NCBI GenBank assembly: GCA_003667245.1
Contig: RCNN01000132.1
Location: forward strand, 1-64,000
Length of the DNA: 64,000 bases
DNA from: Heterostelium multicystogenum
Lineage: Eukaryota; Evosea; Eumycetozoa; Acytosteliales; Acytosteliaceae
Direction: 5' to 3'
The position numbers and the translations under genes are program-made. Below the pieces are notes generated by a model. That model saw only the letters and a program-made list of their open reading frames with translations. It was not told the origin of the DNA and did not search any database. Shown here piece after piece: positions 27,799-38,580 of the stretch (its first letter is position 1; each line of letters starts with the position of its first letter).

Positions 27799-29471
27799 TT
27801 ACTCGATCTCCAGCAAAATCTGACGGTTCCTGACCTGATCGCCTGCAACCGCCTGGATTCGCTTGACCACGCCACTCATGCCGGCCTTGAGTGGGTGCTC
27901 CATTTTCATCGCTTCCAGCACCAGCAACAGCTGGCCCTTGCTGACCGAATCGCCTTCGCTGACCCGTACTTCGACAATTGCCCCATCCATCGGCGCCTTG
28001 ACCGTGCCGTTGCTGGCCTCGGCCTGGCGGGTGGCGACGGTTTGGGTTCGATCATTGATGCACACGCCGGGCAACCAGAGCCGGGTGCCTTGCAGGTGGT
28101 AGGCAATGCGACGGCGAATGCCGTTGAGAACGGCGGTGGCCCAGCGTCCGTCGGTGGAGAGGTCGCGTATTTCGATGGCGTGCAGATCAATCTCGACGTG
28201 CAGGCAATTGTCCGCCAGCACACTGAGGCTGATGGCCCGGGGCTCGTCGTGTTCGGCCAATTGCCAGGTCCAGGGTACGCTGGCGTTGTTGCGCCAGCCG
28301 GATAATGGCTGGGTGTGAGCGCTGGCGCTGTGTTGGTAAAACAGCGCGGCGGCCAGGGCCAGCTCTTCGTTGGTCGCGTGGGGACGCGGGATGTCGCTGA
28401 AGTGTTCGGCAATAAAGCCGGTGCTGAAATCGCCGGCGATGAAGTGTGGATGCTTGAGCAGGCTGGCCAGCAGGCGCTGGTTGGTGGGCACGCCGAGCAG
28501 CACGCAGTCTTCCACGGCCCTGACCAGCTTGCGCCGGGCCTCTTCGCGGGTGGCGCCGTGGGCGATGATCTTGCCCAGCATCGAGTCGTAGAACGGGGTG
28601 ATGCGCTGGCCTTCCAGCACGCCATGATCGATGCGCACACCTGGCGCCGGGTCCCAGCGCAGTACGTCGCCGGTTTGCGGGAGGAAGCCCTGGGCCGGGT
28701 CTTCGGCGTACAGGCGCACTTCCATGGCGTGACCGGTGAGGGTCACTTGTTCCTGACTCAGGGGCAAAGGTTGGCCGGCGGCGATGTGCAGTTGCCAGGC
28801 GACGAGGTCGAGGCCGGTGATCAGTTCGGTGACCGGGTGTTCGACCTGCAGGCGGGTGTTCATTTCCAGGAAGTAGAAATTGCCGTCGCGGTCGAGCAGG
28901 AACTCCACCGTGCCGGCGCCGACGTAATTGACGGCGCGCGCGGCCTTGAGGGCGGCTTCGCCCATGGCTTGGCGCAGCTCGGGGGTCATGACGGGGCATG
29001 GGGCTTCTTCGATGACTTTTTGATGGCGGCGCTGGACCGAGCAGTCGCGTTCGCCGAGGTAGATCAGGTTGCCGTGGGTGTCGCCGAACAGTTGGATTTC
29101 GACGTGGCGGGGGGCGATCAGGGCTTGTTCGAGGATGAGTTCGGCGCTGCCGAAGGCGTTTTGTGCTTCGGAGCGGGCGGTGCGCAGGTGTTCCAGCAGG
29201 GTGTCGGGGTTGTGTACCAGGCGCATGCCGCGGCCGCCGCCGCCGGCGCTGGCCTTGATCATCAGTGGGTAGCCGATGTGGGTGGCTTGTTGTTGCAGGG
29301 TTGGGTCGTCCTGGTCGGGCCTTGGTAGCCCTTGATGCAGGGGACGCCGGCGTTGAGCATGGCGATTTTTGAGAGGCGTTTGCTGCCCATCAGGTCGATG
29401 GCTTCGGGGCTGGGGCCGATGAAAGTGAGGCCGGCGTTTGCGCAGGCTCGGGCAAAGTCGGGGTTTTCGGA

Positions 29472-29506
<35 letters not shown>

Positions 29507-29732
29507 CGGTGCGGTGGGCTGCGTTGAGGATGGCTTCGATGTTCAGGTAGGACTGGGTGACCGGGGCGGGGCCGATGTTGATGGCTTCGTCGGCCATCTG
29601 GACGTGCAGGGCGTCGGCGTCGGCTTCGCTGTAGATCGCTACGGTGCGGTAGCCCAGGGATTGGGCGGTGCGCTGGATGCGGCAGGCGATTTCGCCACGG
29701 TTGGCTATGAGGATTTTGTTGAACATCGGCAT
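27799..29732 (-). CDS. atuF: Geranyl-CoA carboxylase, biotin-carrying alpha subunit AtuF (one frameshift)
   Basis: Biotin carboxylase domain ([38 protein letters not shown], the ATP-grasp glycine loop; [17 protein letters not shown]). A central domain leads to the C-terminal biotinyl domain ([20 protein letters not shown]; biotin Lys in LEAMKMEHP). One frame change near 29310. The family also includes LiuD; the assignment to AtuF rests on the atuABCDE neighbours. ATG 29732 follows AAGGGA. It is separated from atuE only by repeat copy C, so the promoter or read-through must pass that element. Converts cis-geranyl-CoA to isohexenylglutaconyl-CoA with AtuC. Confidence 0.87.
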
Positions 29733-29753
29733 GGTGGTGTCCCTTGGCTTGTC

Positions 29754-30553
29754 GGGTACATATCCGTTTCTTCGGTAACGGCTGCTTATGGTTCCGCTCT
29801 TACAGCGGGTCACTTTTGAAAAGCGCAAAAGTAACCAAAACGCTCTGCCCCGCCTGTCGGCGCCTCGCTGTGGCTCGGCGTTCCCTCACTCCGGCATTAC
29901 TCCGCGGGCCGCCGCGACGGGCCATCCATGGCCCGGCGCGGCTAAACCGGCGTCCTGCCGGTTTACCCGCTCCGCAATACCTGCGTTCGGCCTCGGGCTT
30001 ATTGGGGCAGTCAGATCAAGATCAAAAGCAAGAGCACGGCGGCCTGAAAGCCGACCTGAGTGTTAAAAGCCAGATCAAAGACCAGAGCGAAAACAGATCT
30101 GCTTTTCTGTAGGAGCTGGCTTGCCGGCGATGCAGACAACTCGGTCTTCCAGACACACCAAGGTGATGCCATCGCCGGCAAGCCAGCTCCTACATTTGAA
30201 CCGTGCCCGCTTTAGGTTTTGATTTTGCTCTTCAACACTCAAGCCGGCCGGTAGGCCGCTGTGCTCTTGATCTGCTTTTGATCTTGATCTTGGGCGCCCC
30301 GTTAAACCACGCTGGCCGAACGCAGGCTTTGGAGCGTGGGTAACCCGGCAGGACGCCGGGTTAGCCGTCCTGGGCCAGGGATGGCCCATGACGGCGGCCC
30401 ACGGTCCAAAGCCGGAGTGAGGGCACACCGAGCCTAGGCGAGGTGCCGAGTGGTGGGGCAAGAGCGTTTTGGTTACTTTTTGCGCTTTTCAAAAGTGACC
30501 CGCTGTAAGAGCGGAACCCATAGTCGCCATTACAAAAATAACGGATATGCCCC
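29754..30553. repeat. Composite palindromic REPIN-centred element, copy C
   Basis: 800 bp, complete. The left (Y) arm starts GGGTACATATCCG and the right (X) arm ends CGGATATGCCC. The arms face inward and are homologous but diverged. The central REPIN is at 30108-30194. Hairpins in each arm: CCGTT/AACGG, CCGCT/AGCGG, ACTTTTG/CAAAAGT, GGCCATCCATGGCC and ACCGGC/GCCGGT. It fills the atuE-atuF gap (4 bases from the atuE stop, 21 from the atuF start). Confidence 0.88.
30108..30194. repeat. REPIN at the centre of copy C (different class)
   Basis: TGTAGGAGCTGGCTTGCCGG inverted against CCGGCAAGCCAGCTCCTACA, 87 bp. The AGCTGGC core differs from the AGCGGGC core in copies A, B and D and is closer to the stand-alone REPIN at 14614. 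Confidence 0.9.
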
Positions 30554-30557
30554 CGAT

Positions 30558-31332
30558 TCATCGCGCCCACCCCGGCCTGCGCTTCTGCACAAACGCCTGA
30601 GTCCCCTCAACCCCTTCCTCACCACAAACCGCCTCGGCAAACCACTCGGCAGCCTGGTCCAACAACGGCCCCAACGCCTGCTCACCACTGGCCAGCAGCA
30701 ACGCCTTGGTCCGCGCATTAGCCCCCGGAGCACACCGCAAAACCTGCCCCAACACCTCATCCAGCCGCTCCGCCAACGCCTGCGGATCGTGCTCCACAAA
30801 ATGCACCAACCCCAACCGCAGCGCCTCAACCCCATCAAACCGCGCCGCCGTCAAAGCCAGCCGCCGCGCTTGGGTCAGCCCGATACGCTTCACCACAAAC
30901 GGCGCAATCTGCGCCGGCAATAACCCGAGGCCGGTCTCCGGCAACCCAAAACTGCGCCTGATGATCCGCAATCGCCACATCACTGACACACACCAACCCA
31001 AACCCGCCGCCCAGCACGGCACCCTCAAGCACCACAATCACCACCTGCGGCAGCGCCTCCACTTCCTGCAACAGCGTACCGAACGCCCGGTTCAACGCCT
31101 GCAAGCCGCCCGCGGCTCCCGCGCGAGCCATGTCCTTCACATCGCCACCGGCCGAAAAATGCCCACCCGCGCCGCTGATAACCAACGCCCGCACGCTCTT
31201 GTCCCCAGCCACATCGGCCAGTACCGCACGCAGTTCGTTGACCATTTCCAGGCTCATGGCATTGCGGCTGTCCGGCCGATTGAGGGTCACATGCAGCACC
31301 CCGTTATGCGGTTCCAGCAACAACGTGTTCAC
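30558..31332 (-). CDS. atuE: Isohexenylglutaconyl-CoA hydratase AtuE (frameshift)
   Basis: Crotonase fold: VTLNRPDSRNAMSLEMVNEL, the oxyanion-hole loop SGAGGHFSAGGDVKDMARAG, and EGAVLGGGFGLVCVSDVAIA. A frame change near 30945 leads to LPETGLGLLPAQIAPFVVKR, and it ends KRRPGWAR. GTG 31332 overlaps the atuD stop. It hydrates the carboxylated intermediate in citronellol/geraniol breakdown (family and operon context). Confidence 0.86.
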
Positions 31333-32484
31333 GACTTTCTCCCCGGCAGGGTGCCCATCAATTTGCAGATGATCCCCAGCATGATCTCGTCCGCCCCACC
31401 ACCAATCGACACCAGCCGCACATCGCGATAAGCCCGGGCCACCGGGTTGTCCCACATGAACCCATGCCGCCCCAATATTGCAGGCAACTGTCGCTGACTT
31501 CCCGGCCCAGGCGGCCGGCCTTGAGCTTGGCCATGGAGGCCAGGCGCGTCACGTCCTGGCCCTTGATGTACTGCTCGGTGGCCTGGTACACCAGCGCCCG
31601 CAGGCATTCGATTTCGGTGGACAGTTCGGCCAGACGGAAGTGGATCACCTGGTTGTCGATCAGCGCCTTGCCGAAGGTCTTGCGTTCCTTGCAGTACTCG
31701 ATGGTGCTGTCGATGCAGTACTCCAGGCCCTTGACCATATTGGCCGCGCCGAACAGCCGCTCTTCCTGGAACTGCAGCATCTGCATCATGAATCCGCACC
31801 TTCATGGCCGATGCGGTTGCGCTGAGGGATGCGCACGTCGTCGAAAAACACCTGGGCGGTTTCCGAGCTGTGCATGCCGAGCTTTTCCAGGGGCGGGCTG
31901 ACGCTGATGCCGGGGGTGTTCATCGGCACCATGATCAGCGACTTGTTGATGTGCGGCTTGTCGTCCGAGGTGTTGGCCAGCAGGCAGATAAAGTCGGCAC
32001 TCGGGGAGTTGGTGATCCACATCTTGCTGCCGTTGATCACGTAGTCGGTGCCGTCCTTGCGGGCATGGGTTTTCAGCCCGGCCACGTCGGAGCCGGCGCC
32101 GGTTTCCGAGACGCCGATGCAGCCCACCTGTTCGCCGCTGATGGCCGGGCGCAGGAATTCTTCGCGCAATTCATCGGAGCCGAAGCGGGCGAGGGCCGGG
32201 GTGCACATGTCGGTCTGCACGCCGATGGACATCGGGATGCCGCCGCAGCGAATGCTGCCGAACTCTTCGGCGGCGACGATCGAGTAGCTGTAGTCGAGGC
32301 CCATGCCACCGAATTTTTCCGGCTTGGAAATACCCAGCAAACCGAGGTCGCCGGCCTTGCGGAAGATCTCGTGGATCGGAAAGCGTCCGGCCTTTTCCCA
32401 CTCATCCACATGCGGGTTGATCTCGCGCTCGACAAAGCCACGGACGGTGCGACGCAGTGCTTCGTGTTCCTGGGTGAAGATCAT
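31329..32484 (-). CDS. atuD: Citronellyl-CoA dehydrogenase AtuD (frameshifts)
   Basis: Acyl-CoA dehydrogenase: MIFTQEHEALRRTVRGFVE, FAD-contact motif VGCIGVSETGAGSDVAGLKT and VINGSKMWITNSPSADFICL. C-terminal helices FQEERLFGAANMVKGLEYCI and YCKERKTFGKALIDNQ, and DVRLVSIGGGADEIMLGII, which holds the terminal signature with catalytic Glu region. Frame changes near 31795 and 31470. It oxidises citronellyl-CoA to geranyl-CoA. Confidence 0.88.
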
Positions 32485-32503
32485 TTTTATTGTTCTCCCT
32501 ATG

Positions 32504-32549
32504 GGGACGCGGGGCGTCCCGGGCTGCATTCCCACGCGGAGCGTGGGAA
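32504..32549. repeat. Tandem hairpin repeat between atuD and atuC
   Basis: GGGACGC-GGG-GCGTCCC (32504-32520) is followed by TTCCCACGC-GGA-GCGTGGGAA (32529-32549). The second hairpin is a widely dispersed Pseudomonas palindrome. It fills most of the 71-base atuC-atuD gap and may act as an mRNA stabiliser or attenuator within the operon. Confidence 0.8.
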
Positions 32550-32555
32550 CGATCA

Positions 32556-34173
32556 TCAAAACCGCGCTGCACCAAAGCTGTTGGGCTGTAGTTGCCGCAC
32601 CTCGGCCTCGTGGCAGATGTCCAGCAGAAACCCGAGCAAGGTTCGTGTATCACGTGGATCAATCAGCCCGTCGTCCCACAGGTTTGCGCTGCCATAGAGG
32701 GCGGTGGACTGGCTGTCGAGTTTTCTGTGCGGTGACCTGTTCGAGCATGTCGAGCACCTTGGGGTCGGGCACCAGGCCGTCTTTCAGTTGCTTGGCTTCG
32801 GTGACGATCCGCAGCACCTTGCCCGCCTGTGCGCCGCCCATCACGGCGGTGCGACTGTTGGGCCAGGCGAAGATGAAACGTGGGTCGAGGCCGCGGCCGC
32901 ACATTGCATAGTTGCCGGCACCGTAGGAGCCGCCGACGACGATGGTCAGTTTCGGCACCCGCGCATTGGCCACCGCCTGGATCATCTTCGCGCCGTGCTT
33001 GATCACGCCTTGCTGTTCCGACTCGGTGCCCACCATGAAGCCGGTGGTGTTGTGGAAGAACAGCAGCGATGTCTGGCTCTGGTCGCACAGCTGGATAAAT
33101 TGCGCGGCCTTGCTCGCACCCTTCGGGGTGATCGGCCCGTTGTTGCCGATAAAGCCACAGGCGCGGCCCTGGATATGCAGGTGGCCGCAGACGGTGTGCG
33201 GGTCGAACTCGCCCTTGAATTCGAGGAAGTTGGAAGCGTCCGCCAACCGCGCGAGGATTTCGCGCACGTCGTAGGGCTTTTTCGGATCGTCGGGGATCAG
33301 CCCCAACAGCTCGTCAATCGGGTACAGCGGCTCGCTGTAAGCGCGCTTTGGCACAGGCGGCAAGCGGTCATCCCACGGCAACAGGCTGACAATCTCACGC
33401 ACGATGCGCACGCCGTCAGCGTCGTTTTCCGCCAGGTATTCAGCGGTGCCGGCGGTTTGCGCATGCATCTCGGCGCCGCCCAGTTCTTCATCGGTGGCGA
33501 CTTCGCCGGTGGCGGCCTTGAGCAGCGGCGGGCCGGCCAGGAACAGCTTGGCCTTGCCACGCACCACCACCACGTAATCCGAAAGACCCGGCTGATAAGC
33601 GCCGCCCGCCGTGGCCGAGCCATGCACCACGGTGATCTGCGGCAGGCCCATGGCCGACATCCGCGCCTGGTTGGCGAAGCTGCGGGCGCCTTCGACGAAA
33701 ATCTCGGCGGCGTAGTTGAGGTTGGCGCCGCCGCTTTCTGCCAGCGTCACCACCGGCAGTTTGTTTTCCATGGCGATCTGTTGCAGGCGCAGGGATTTTT
33801 TCAGGCCCGAGGGGGAAATGGTCCCGCCCTTGATCGCGCTGTTGTTGGCCACCACCAGCATGCGCACGCCGCTGACGTAGCCGATGCCGGCGATCAACCC
33901 GCCGCCAGCGGCGCTGCCGTCCTTGTCATCGTGCAGTTTGTAGCCGGCCAGGCTCGCCAGTTCGAGGAACGGCGCGCCGGGGTCGAGCAATAGATTCAGG
34001 CGTTCCCGTGGCAGCAGTTGCCCGCGCTTGTCGAACCTGGCCTTGGCTTCGGCGGCCTTGCCCAGCAGGTTTTGCTCCAGCTGGCGCAATTGATTGACGC
34101 CCGTGAGCATCGCTTCGCGGTTCTGCGCGAATTGCGGGCTGTGGGCGTCGAGTTGCGAGTCGATCACCGGCAT
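32556..34173 (-). CDS. atuC: Geranyl-CoA carboxylase beta subunit AtuC (one frameshift)
   Basis: Carboxyltransferase domain: MPVIDSQLDAHSPQFAQNRE, RGQLLPRERLNLLLDPGAPF, ESGGANLNYAAEIFVEGAR, GPITPKGASKAAQFIQLCDQ, and GNYAMCGRGLDPRFIFAWPN. A frame change near 32720 shows that the true end is SALYG-like STALYGSANLWDDGLIDPRD and finally LQPNSFGAARF at 32556. About 538 aa. ATG 34173 follows GGAGGAG. It transfers carboxyl from AtuF-biotin to geranyl-CoA. Confidence 0.88.
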
Positions 34174-34176
34174 GGC

Positions 34177-35051
34177 TTATTTCTCCTCCTTGAGCACGTC
34201 CGGCAAGTAAGCCCGGTGGAAACCATTAAAGGACACGCTCGGCGGTTGCGCCTTGTGCAGCGGCCAGGCGCGGCTGCCCAGGCTGGCGGCGCCGTCGATG
34301 CGCAAGGTGCTGCCGCTGACGAACGCGGCGGCGGGGCTGAGCAAGAACACAATCGCCGCGCTGACTTCCGATTCGGTGCCGATGCGCTTGAGCGGTACAT
34401 GCTCGCGCAAGGTCGGGATCACCGCCTTGAATGCGCCTTCGTAGGTGTCCATGCCGCTGGAGGCAATCCAGCCCGGCGCCACGGCGTTGACCCGCACCCC
34501 CGCGTAACCCCATTCAAAGGCGGCGGTCTTGGTGAAGTTGTCCATGCCCGAACGTGCCGCACCGGAGTGCCCCATGCCGGGCATGCCGCCCCACATGTCG
34601 GCGAGCATGTTGACGATGGATCCGCCGTGCTTGCTCATGCTCTGGTTGAACACTTCCCGGGCCATCAGGAAACCGCCCACCAGGTTGGTGCGCAACACGG
34701 TTTCAAAGCCCTTCTGGTTGATCGACGCGAGCGGCGAGGGGTACTGGCCGCCGGCGTTGTTCACCAGGCCATGAATCGGGCCGTGCTCCTGCAGGACCTG
34801 GCCGACCAGCGCCTTGACCGCTTCTTCATCACGAATATCGCAGGCCTGCCAGCTGGCGCGACCGCCGTCCTCACTGACCTCCGCCGCCACCGTTTGCAGT
34901 TTTTCCGGCTTGCGCCCCACCAGGATCACATGGGCGCCGAGGGCTGCCAGCTCGTGGGCGGTGCAACGGCCCAATGCCACTGCCGCGCCGCGGTAACGAT
35001 GATGGTCTGCCCCTGGAACAGGTCGGCTTTGAAGATCGAGTCGAAGGCCAC
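34177..35051 (-). CDS. atuB: Short-chain dehydrogenase AtuB (frame break near the start)
   Basis: GTG 35051 (VAFDSIFKADLFQGQTIIVT) follows AAGGA. The Gly-rich cofactor loop is garbled around 34985. It continues ELAALGAHVILVGRKPEKLQ, VNNAGGQYPSPLASINQKGF, and GVRVNAVAPGWIASSGMDTY. A conventional Tyr-Lys pair is not obvious: the equivalent stretch reads GMGHSGAARSGMDNFTKTAA, with the Tyr position occupied by Ser/Gly/Ala residues. That places it in the peroxisomal trans-enoyl reductase-like SDR branch. The oxidation of citronellol or a later step is inferred from the operon. Confidence 0.83.
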
Positions 35052-35063
35052 GGCGCGGGTCCT

Positions 35064-36843
35064 TTAAGTGAATTGATCGGCAATGTGCTGCGGCACGGCA
35101 ATCGGGATTTCCAGCAGTTGCTGGGCGAAGGCCTTGCCTTGGGGATCGATGCGCAGGCTGGCAATCCCGCCGCCACCCAGGGCGTTTTCCAGCAGGAAGT
35201 TCAGGCTGTGGCTGCCGGGCAAATACCAGCGCTCGACGCGGCCGTGGATCGGGTCGAGCACGTGGCTCATCCAGTCGACGATCACTTCGGGCGTCAGCGC
35301 CTCGGCGATCCACGGCAGGTACTCGGGCTCGCGGGCGATCACCCCGATGTTGCTGTGGTTGCCCTTGTCGCCGGAGCGGGCCACGGCCAGCTTGACCAGC
35401 GGCACGTTGGCGTCGGCGCGGCCTTGGGGTTTGGGCGTGTCGATCAATGCGATCGAGGTGTTCAGCGGTTTGGCGACGGGCAGTTCGCAGGCATGCCGTT
35501 CGCCAAGGAAGTCGACCTGCAATTGGCAGGCGCGTTTATCGATCAGGAATGAAAACAACCGAATCAGCGGGTACACCGTGGGTCGCCCGCCGACGATCCC
35601 GGTGAGCCCCGGCGCCATGCCGGTGGCCGCCTGGGCAATCTCCCGGGCGAACAGCAGCAGCGCCTGTTTGCTGGGGTGACGCACCGCCAGTTTCACCACC
35701 ACTTCGCGGCAGTCCTGGCGTTGGGCATGGGGGCCGTAGGTGGCTTCGCTGCCCAGCAGTTCGATGTTGATGTCGGTGTAGGGCGCCCAGCCGCGCTGGC
35801 TGAACAGCTCTGAGGTCTTGTTGATGATCGCCTGGCTGACCCGTTCGGCCTTGGCCACCGCGTCGATCCCGGCGATCAGGCAACTGGCGGTGCAGCGAAA
35901 ACCATCCGGGTAGGTGGCGCTGACCTTGTATTGGTCGGTGGGCGGCAGGCCTTTGGCGCCGTGCAGGTGCACGCGGTTTTTGCCTTGTTGCCGGAGCTTG
36001 ACCTGGCTGAAGTCGCAGATCACGTCGGGCAACAGGTAGGCGCGCGGGTCGCCGATTTCATACAGCAGTTGCTCGGCGACGCTCAGTTCGCTGATCAGTC
36101 CGCCGGTGCCCTCGACCTTGCTGACGGTGAACTGGCCGTCGGCACTGACCTCCACAATCGGGAAACCGATGTGTTCGTAGTCCGGCACCTCCCGCCAATC
36201 GGTGAAGTTGCCGCCGGTGCACTGCGCGCCGCATTCGATGATATGCCCGGCCAATGCCGCCTGGGCCAGGCGGTCGTAGTCCTGCCAGGACCAGTCGAAC
36301 TCATGCACCAGCGCCGCGCTGACCACCGCGCTGTCCACCACACGGCCGGTTATCACGATATCGGCACCCAGCTCCAGCGCCTGCACGATGCCGGGCGCGC
36401 CGAGGTAGGCGTTGGTGGATACGCACATCGGCGGCAAGGGCGCGCCGCTGAACATGTCGGTGACGCCGTGCAGTTGCTTGAACTGCGGTTGCAGGTCATC
36501 CCCCAGCAGTACGGCGATCTTCAACGGGATTCGGGTCTGGTCGCAGGCCGCCTGCAACGCGGCGGCGCAGGCCTGGGGGTTGATCCCGCCGGCGTTTGCT
36601 GATCACGCGGATGCCCTGGCGCTGGATATCCGCCAGCAGCGGCGTCAGCACCTCGACGAAATCCGTGGCATAGCCGGCCTGGGGATCTTTCATTCGCGCT
36701 CCGGCGAGGATCGACAGGGTGACTTCCGCCAGGTAGTCGAACACCAGGTAATCCAGCGTGCCGCCGTGCACCAACTGCGCAGCGGCGGTGCAGGTGTCGC
36801 CCCAGAAGGCGCTGGCGCAGCCGATGCGTACCGTCTTGTTCAT
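35064..36843 (-). CDS. atuA: Acyclic terpene utilisation protein AtuA (one frameshift)
   Basis: DUF1446 domain throughout: [40 protein letters not shown], then after a frame change near 36600, [40 protein letters not shown], and [15 protein letters not shown]. The C-terminal part has [19 protein letters not shown]. First gene of the atu operon, 13 bases before atuB. Essential for growth on citronellol in P. aeruginosa, but the reaction is not settled. Transcription is controlled from the AtuR operator region upstream. Confidence 0.9.
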
Positions 36844-36880
36844 GGGGCGTCCTTCCTCTGGTTTGCTGGCACCCACACTA

Positions 36881-36939
36881 CCAAGCAAGCGCTTGGTTTG
36901 TAAACTCTGGTCATAACTTTGCCCCAAGCGCTTGCTTGG
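36881..36939. promoter_or_regulatory. Twin AtuR operator in the atuA-atuR gap
   Basis: CCAAGCAAGCGCTTGG (36881-36896) and its exact reverse complement CCAAGCGCTTGCTTGG (36924-36939). Each contains the ten-base palindrome CAAGCGCTTG, centre to centre about 43 bases (four helical turns). This fits a TetR-family repressor binding both promoters at once; binding by AtuR is inferred from position and from what is known in P. aeruginosa. Confidence 0.8.
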
Positions 36940-36997
36940 TTGGCTGCCACGGCCTAAATTGCCGCCCAAGACGTAACCAGAAGTTAAGGAGAGCAGC

Positions 36998-37622
36998 ATG
37001 GATGAGCAAAAAGCCCTGCGGGTGATGCGCACCATGGTCGACGCCGGCCAATTGACCGACCCCGACAGTGCCCGTGGCAAGCTGCTGCAAACCGCGGCCC
37101 ACCTGTTTCGCAACAAGGGTTTTGAGCGCACCACCGTGCGTGACCTGGCCGGCGCGGTCGGGATTCCAGTCCGGCAGCATCTTTCATCACTTCAAGAGCA
37201 AGGACGAAATCCTGCGGGCGGTGATGGAGGAAACCATCCACTACAACACCGCCCTGATGCGCGCTTCCCTGGCCGAGGCGAGCAACGTGCGCGAGCGGGT
37301 GCTGGCGCTGATTCGTTGCGAATTGCAGTCGATCATGGGCGGCAGTGGCGAGGCCATGGCGGTGCTGGTGTATGAATGGCGTTCCCTGTCGGCCGAGGGC
37401 CAGGCCCAGGTGCTGGCCTTGCGCGATATCTACGAAGAGATCTGGTTGCAGGTGCTGGGGGAGGCGAAAAACGCCGGTTACATCAAGGGCGATGTGTTTA
37501 TCACGCGGCGTTTCCTGACGGGCGCCTTGTCCTGGACCACCACCTGGTTTCGCGCCCAGGGCAGCATGACCCTGGAGCAACTGGCCGACGAAGCCTTGCT
37601 GATGGTGTTGAAAGCTGACTAG
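36998..37622 (+). CDS. atuR: TetR-family repressor AtuR (one frameshift)
   Basis: The N-terminal helix-turn-helix reads [17 protein letters not shown], then after a frame change near 37165, [20 protein letters not shown]. The C-terminal ligand domain ends [19 protein letters not shown] 36998 follows AAGGAGAG. Divergent from atuA across the twin operator. It represses the atu genes until an acyclic terpene-derived CoA or acid is present (family knowledge). Confidence 0.87.
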
Positions 37623-37722
37623 CCCTTTCGCGCAAGCTATTAATTGTGTGGCAGAAAGTTGTCTCGATAGACAAAAACGCCTAGCTTTAGCGGGATCAAA
37701 GTTTTCGACGGTGTGTGCCTTG

Positions 37723-38514
37723 ATGTTTTCGCCTTGGCGATTGGCTGCAGGACTCTCAATATGGGCACTTGGCGCACTGTGGCTGATGCCTGCCTCGGCC
37801 GCCCAACTGGTGAGGGTCGGTGCTGCGCATTTCCCGCCATACACCGTGCGCCCGGAGCAGGGCGCCGACACCGGGTTGCTGCCGCAACTGGTGGAAGCCT
37901 TGAACACCCTGCAAAACCGGACTACCAGTTTGTGCTGGTACCCACCTCGATTCCCCGGCGTTTTCGCGACTTCCCAGCAAGGTCGGGTGGACATGGCGAT
38001 CTTCGAAAACCCCAAGTGGGGCTGGCAGGATATTGCCCACACCGATGTCGACATGGGCCTGGAGGATGCGGAAATCTTCGTGCCCAGCAGGAGCCCGGTC
38101 GCGACCAGTCGTATTTCGCCGACCTGACCGGCAAGCGCCTGGCGGTGTTCAGCGGTTATCACTACGCGTTCGCCAACTTCAACCCCGACCCCCAAGTACA
38201 TGGCGGAGCACTTCAACGCCACCTTGACCTATTCCCACGACAGCAACCTGCTGATGGTCGCCCGGGGCCGGGCCGACATTGCCCTGGTGACACGTTCCTA
38301 CCTCAGCGATTTCCTGGTGCGCAATGCCGATACGGCGGGGCAGTTCCTGGTGTCCGAGCGGATCGACCAGGTGTACCACCACTATGCGTTGCTGCGGCCC
38401 AAGGCGCCGATCAACGGGGCCGGCGTTCGCCGGGCTGCTCAAGCAGCTGAGGACAACGGCCAGTTGCTGAAGATCTTCGAGCCTTACCGCATCGATGTAA
38501 TGCCGGTACCGTGA
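37723..38514 (+). CDS. Periplasmic solute-binding protein, family 3 (frameshifts)
   Basis: Signal peptide MFSPWRLAAGLSIWALGALW and LMPASAAQ. Then VRVGAAHFPPYTVRPEQGAD, the usual start of family-3 binding proteins, VDMAIFENPKWGWQDIAHTD, and AFVTRS-like DIALVTRSYLSDFLVRNAD. Frame changes near 37915, 38090, 38195 and 38440. No ABC permease gene is adjacent, so it may be an orphan receptor-like protein. The upstream start at 37648 is possible but would put a polar tail before the leader. Confidence 0.75.
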
Positions 38515-38580
38515 TCGTCTAAATTTTTGCCCTCGGCTCACGTCACTTGTTGAACTGTCGACGATTCGTGAGCCCATCCC

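Noticed and set aside
27799..29732. Assignment as methylcrotonyl-CoA carboxylase (LiuD)
   Set aside because: The subunit family fits both, but the atuA-atuE neighbours and atuR point to geranyl-CoA carboxylase; no liu genes are present.
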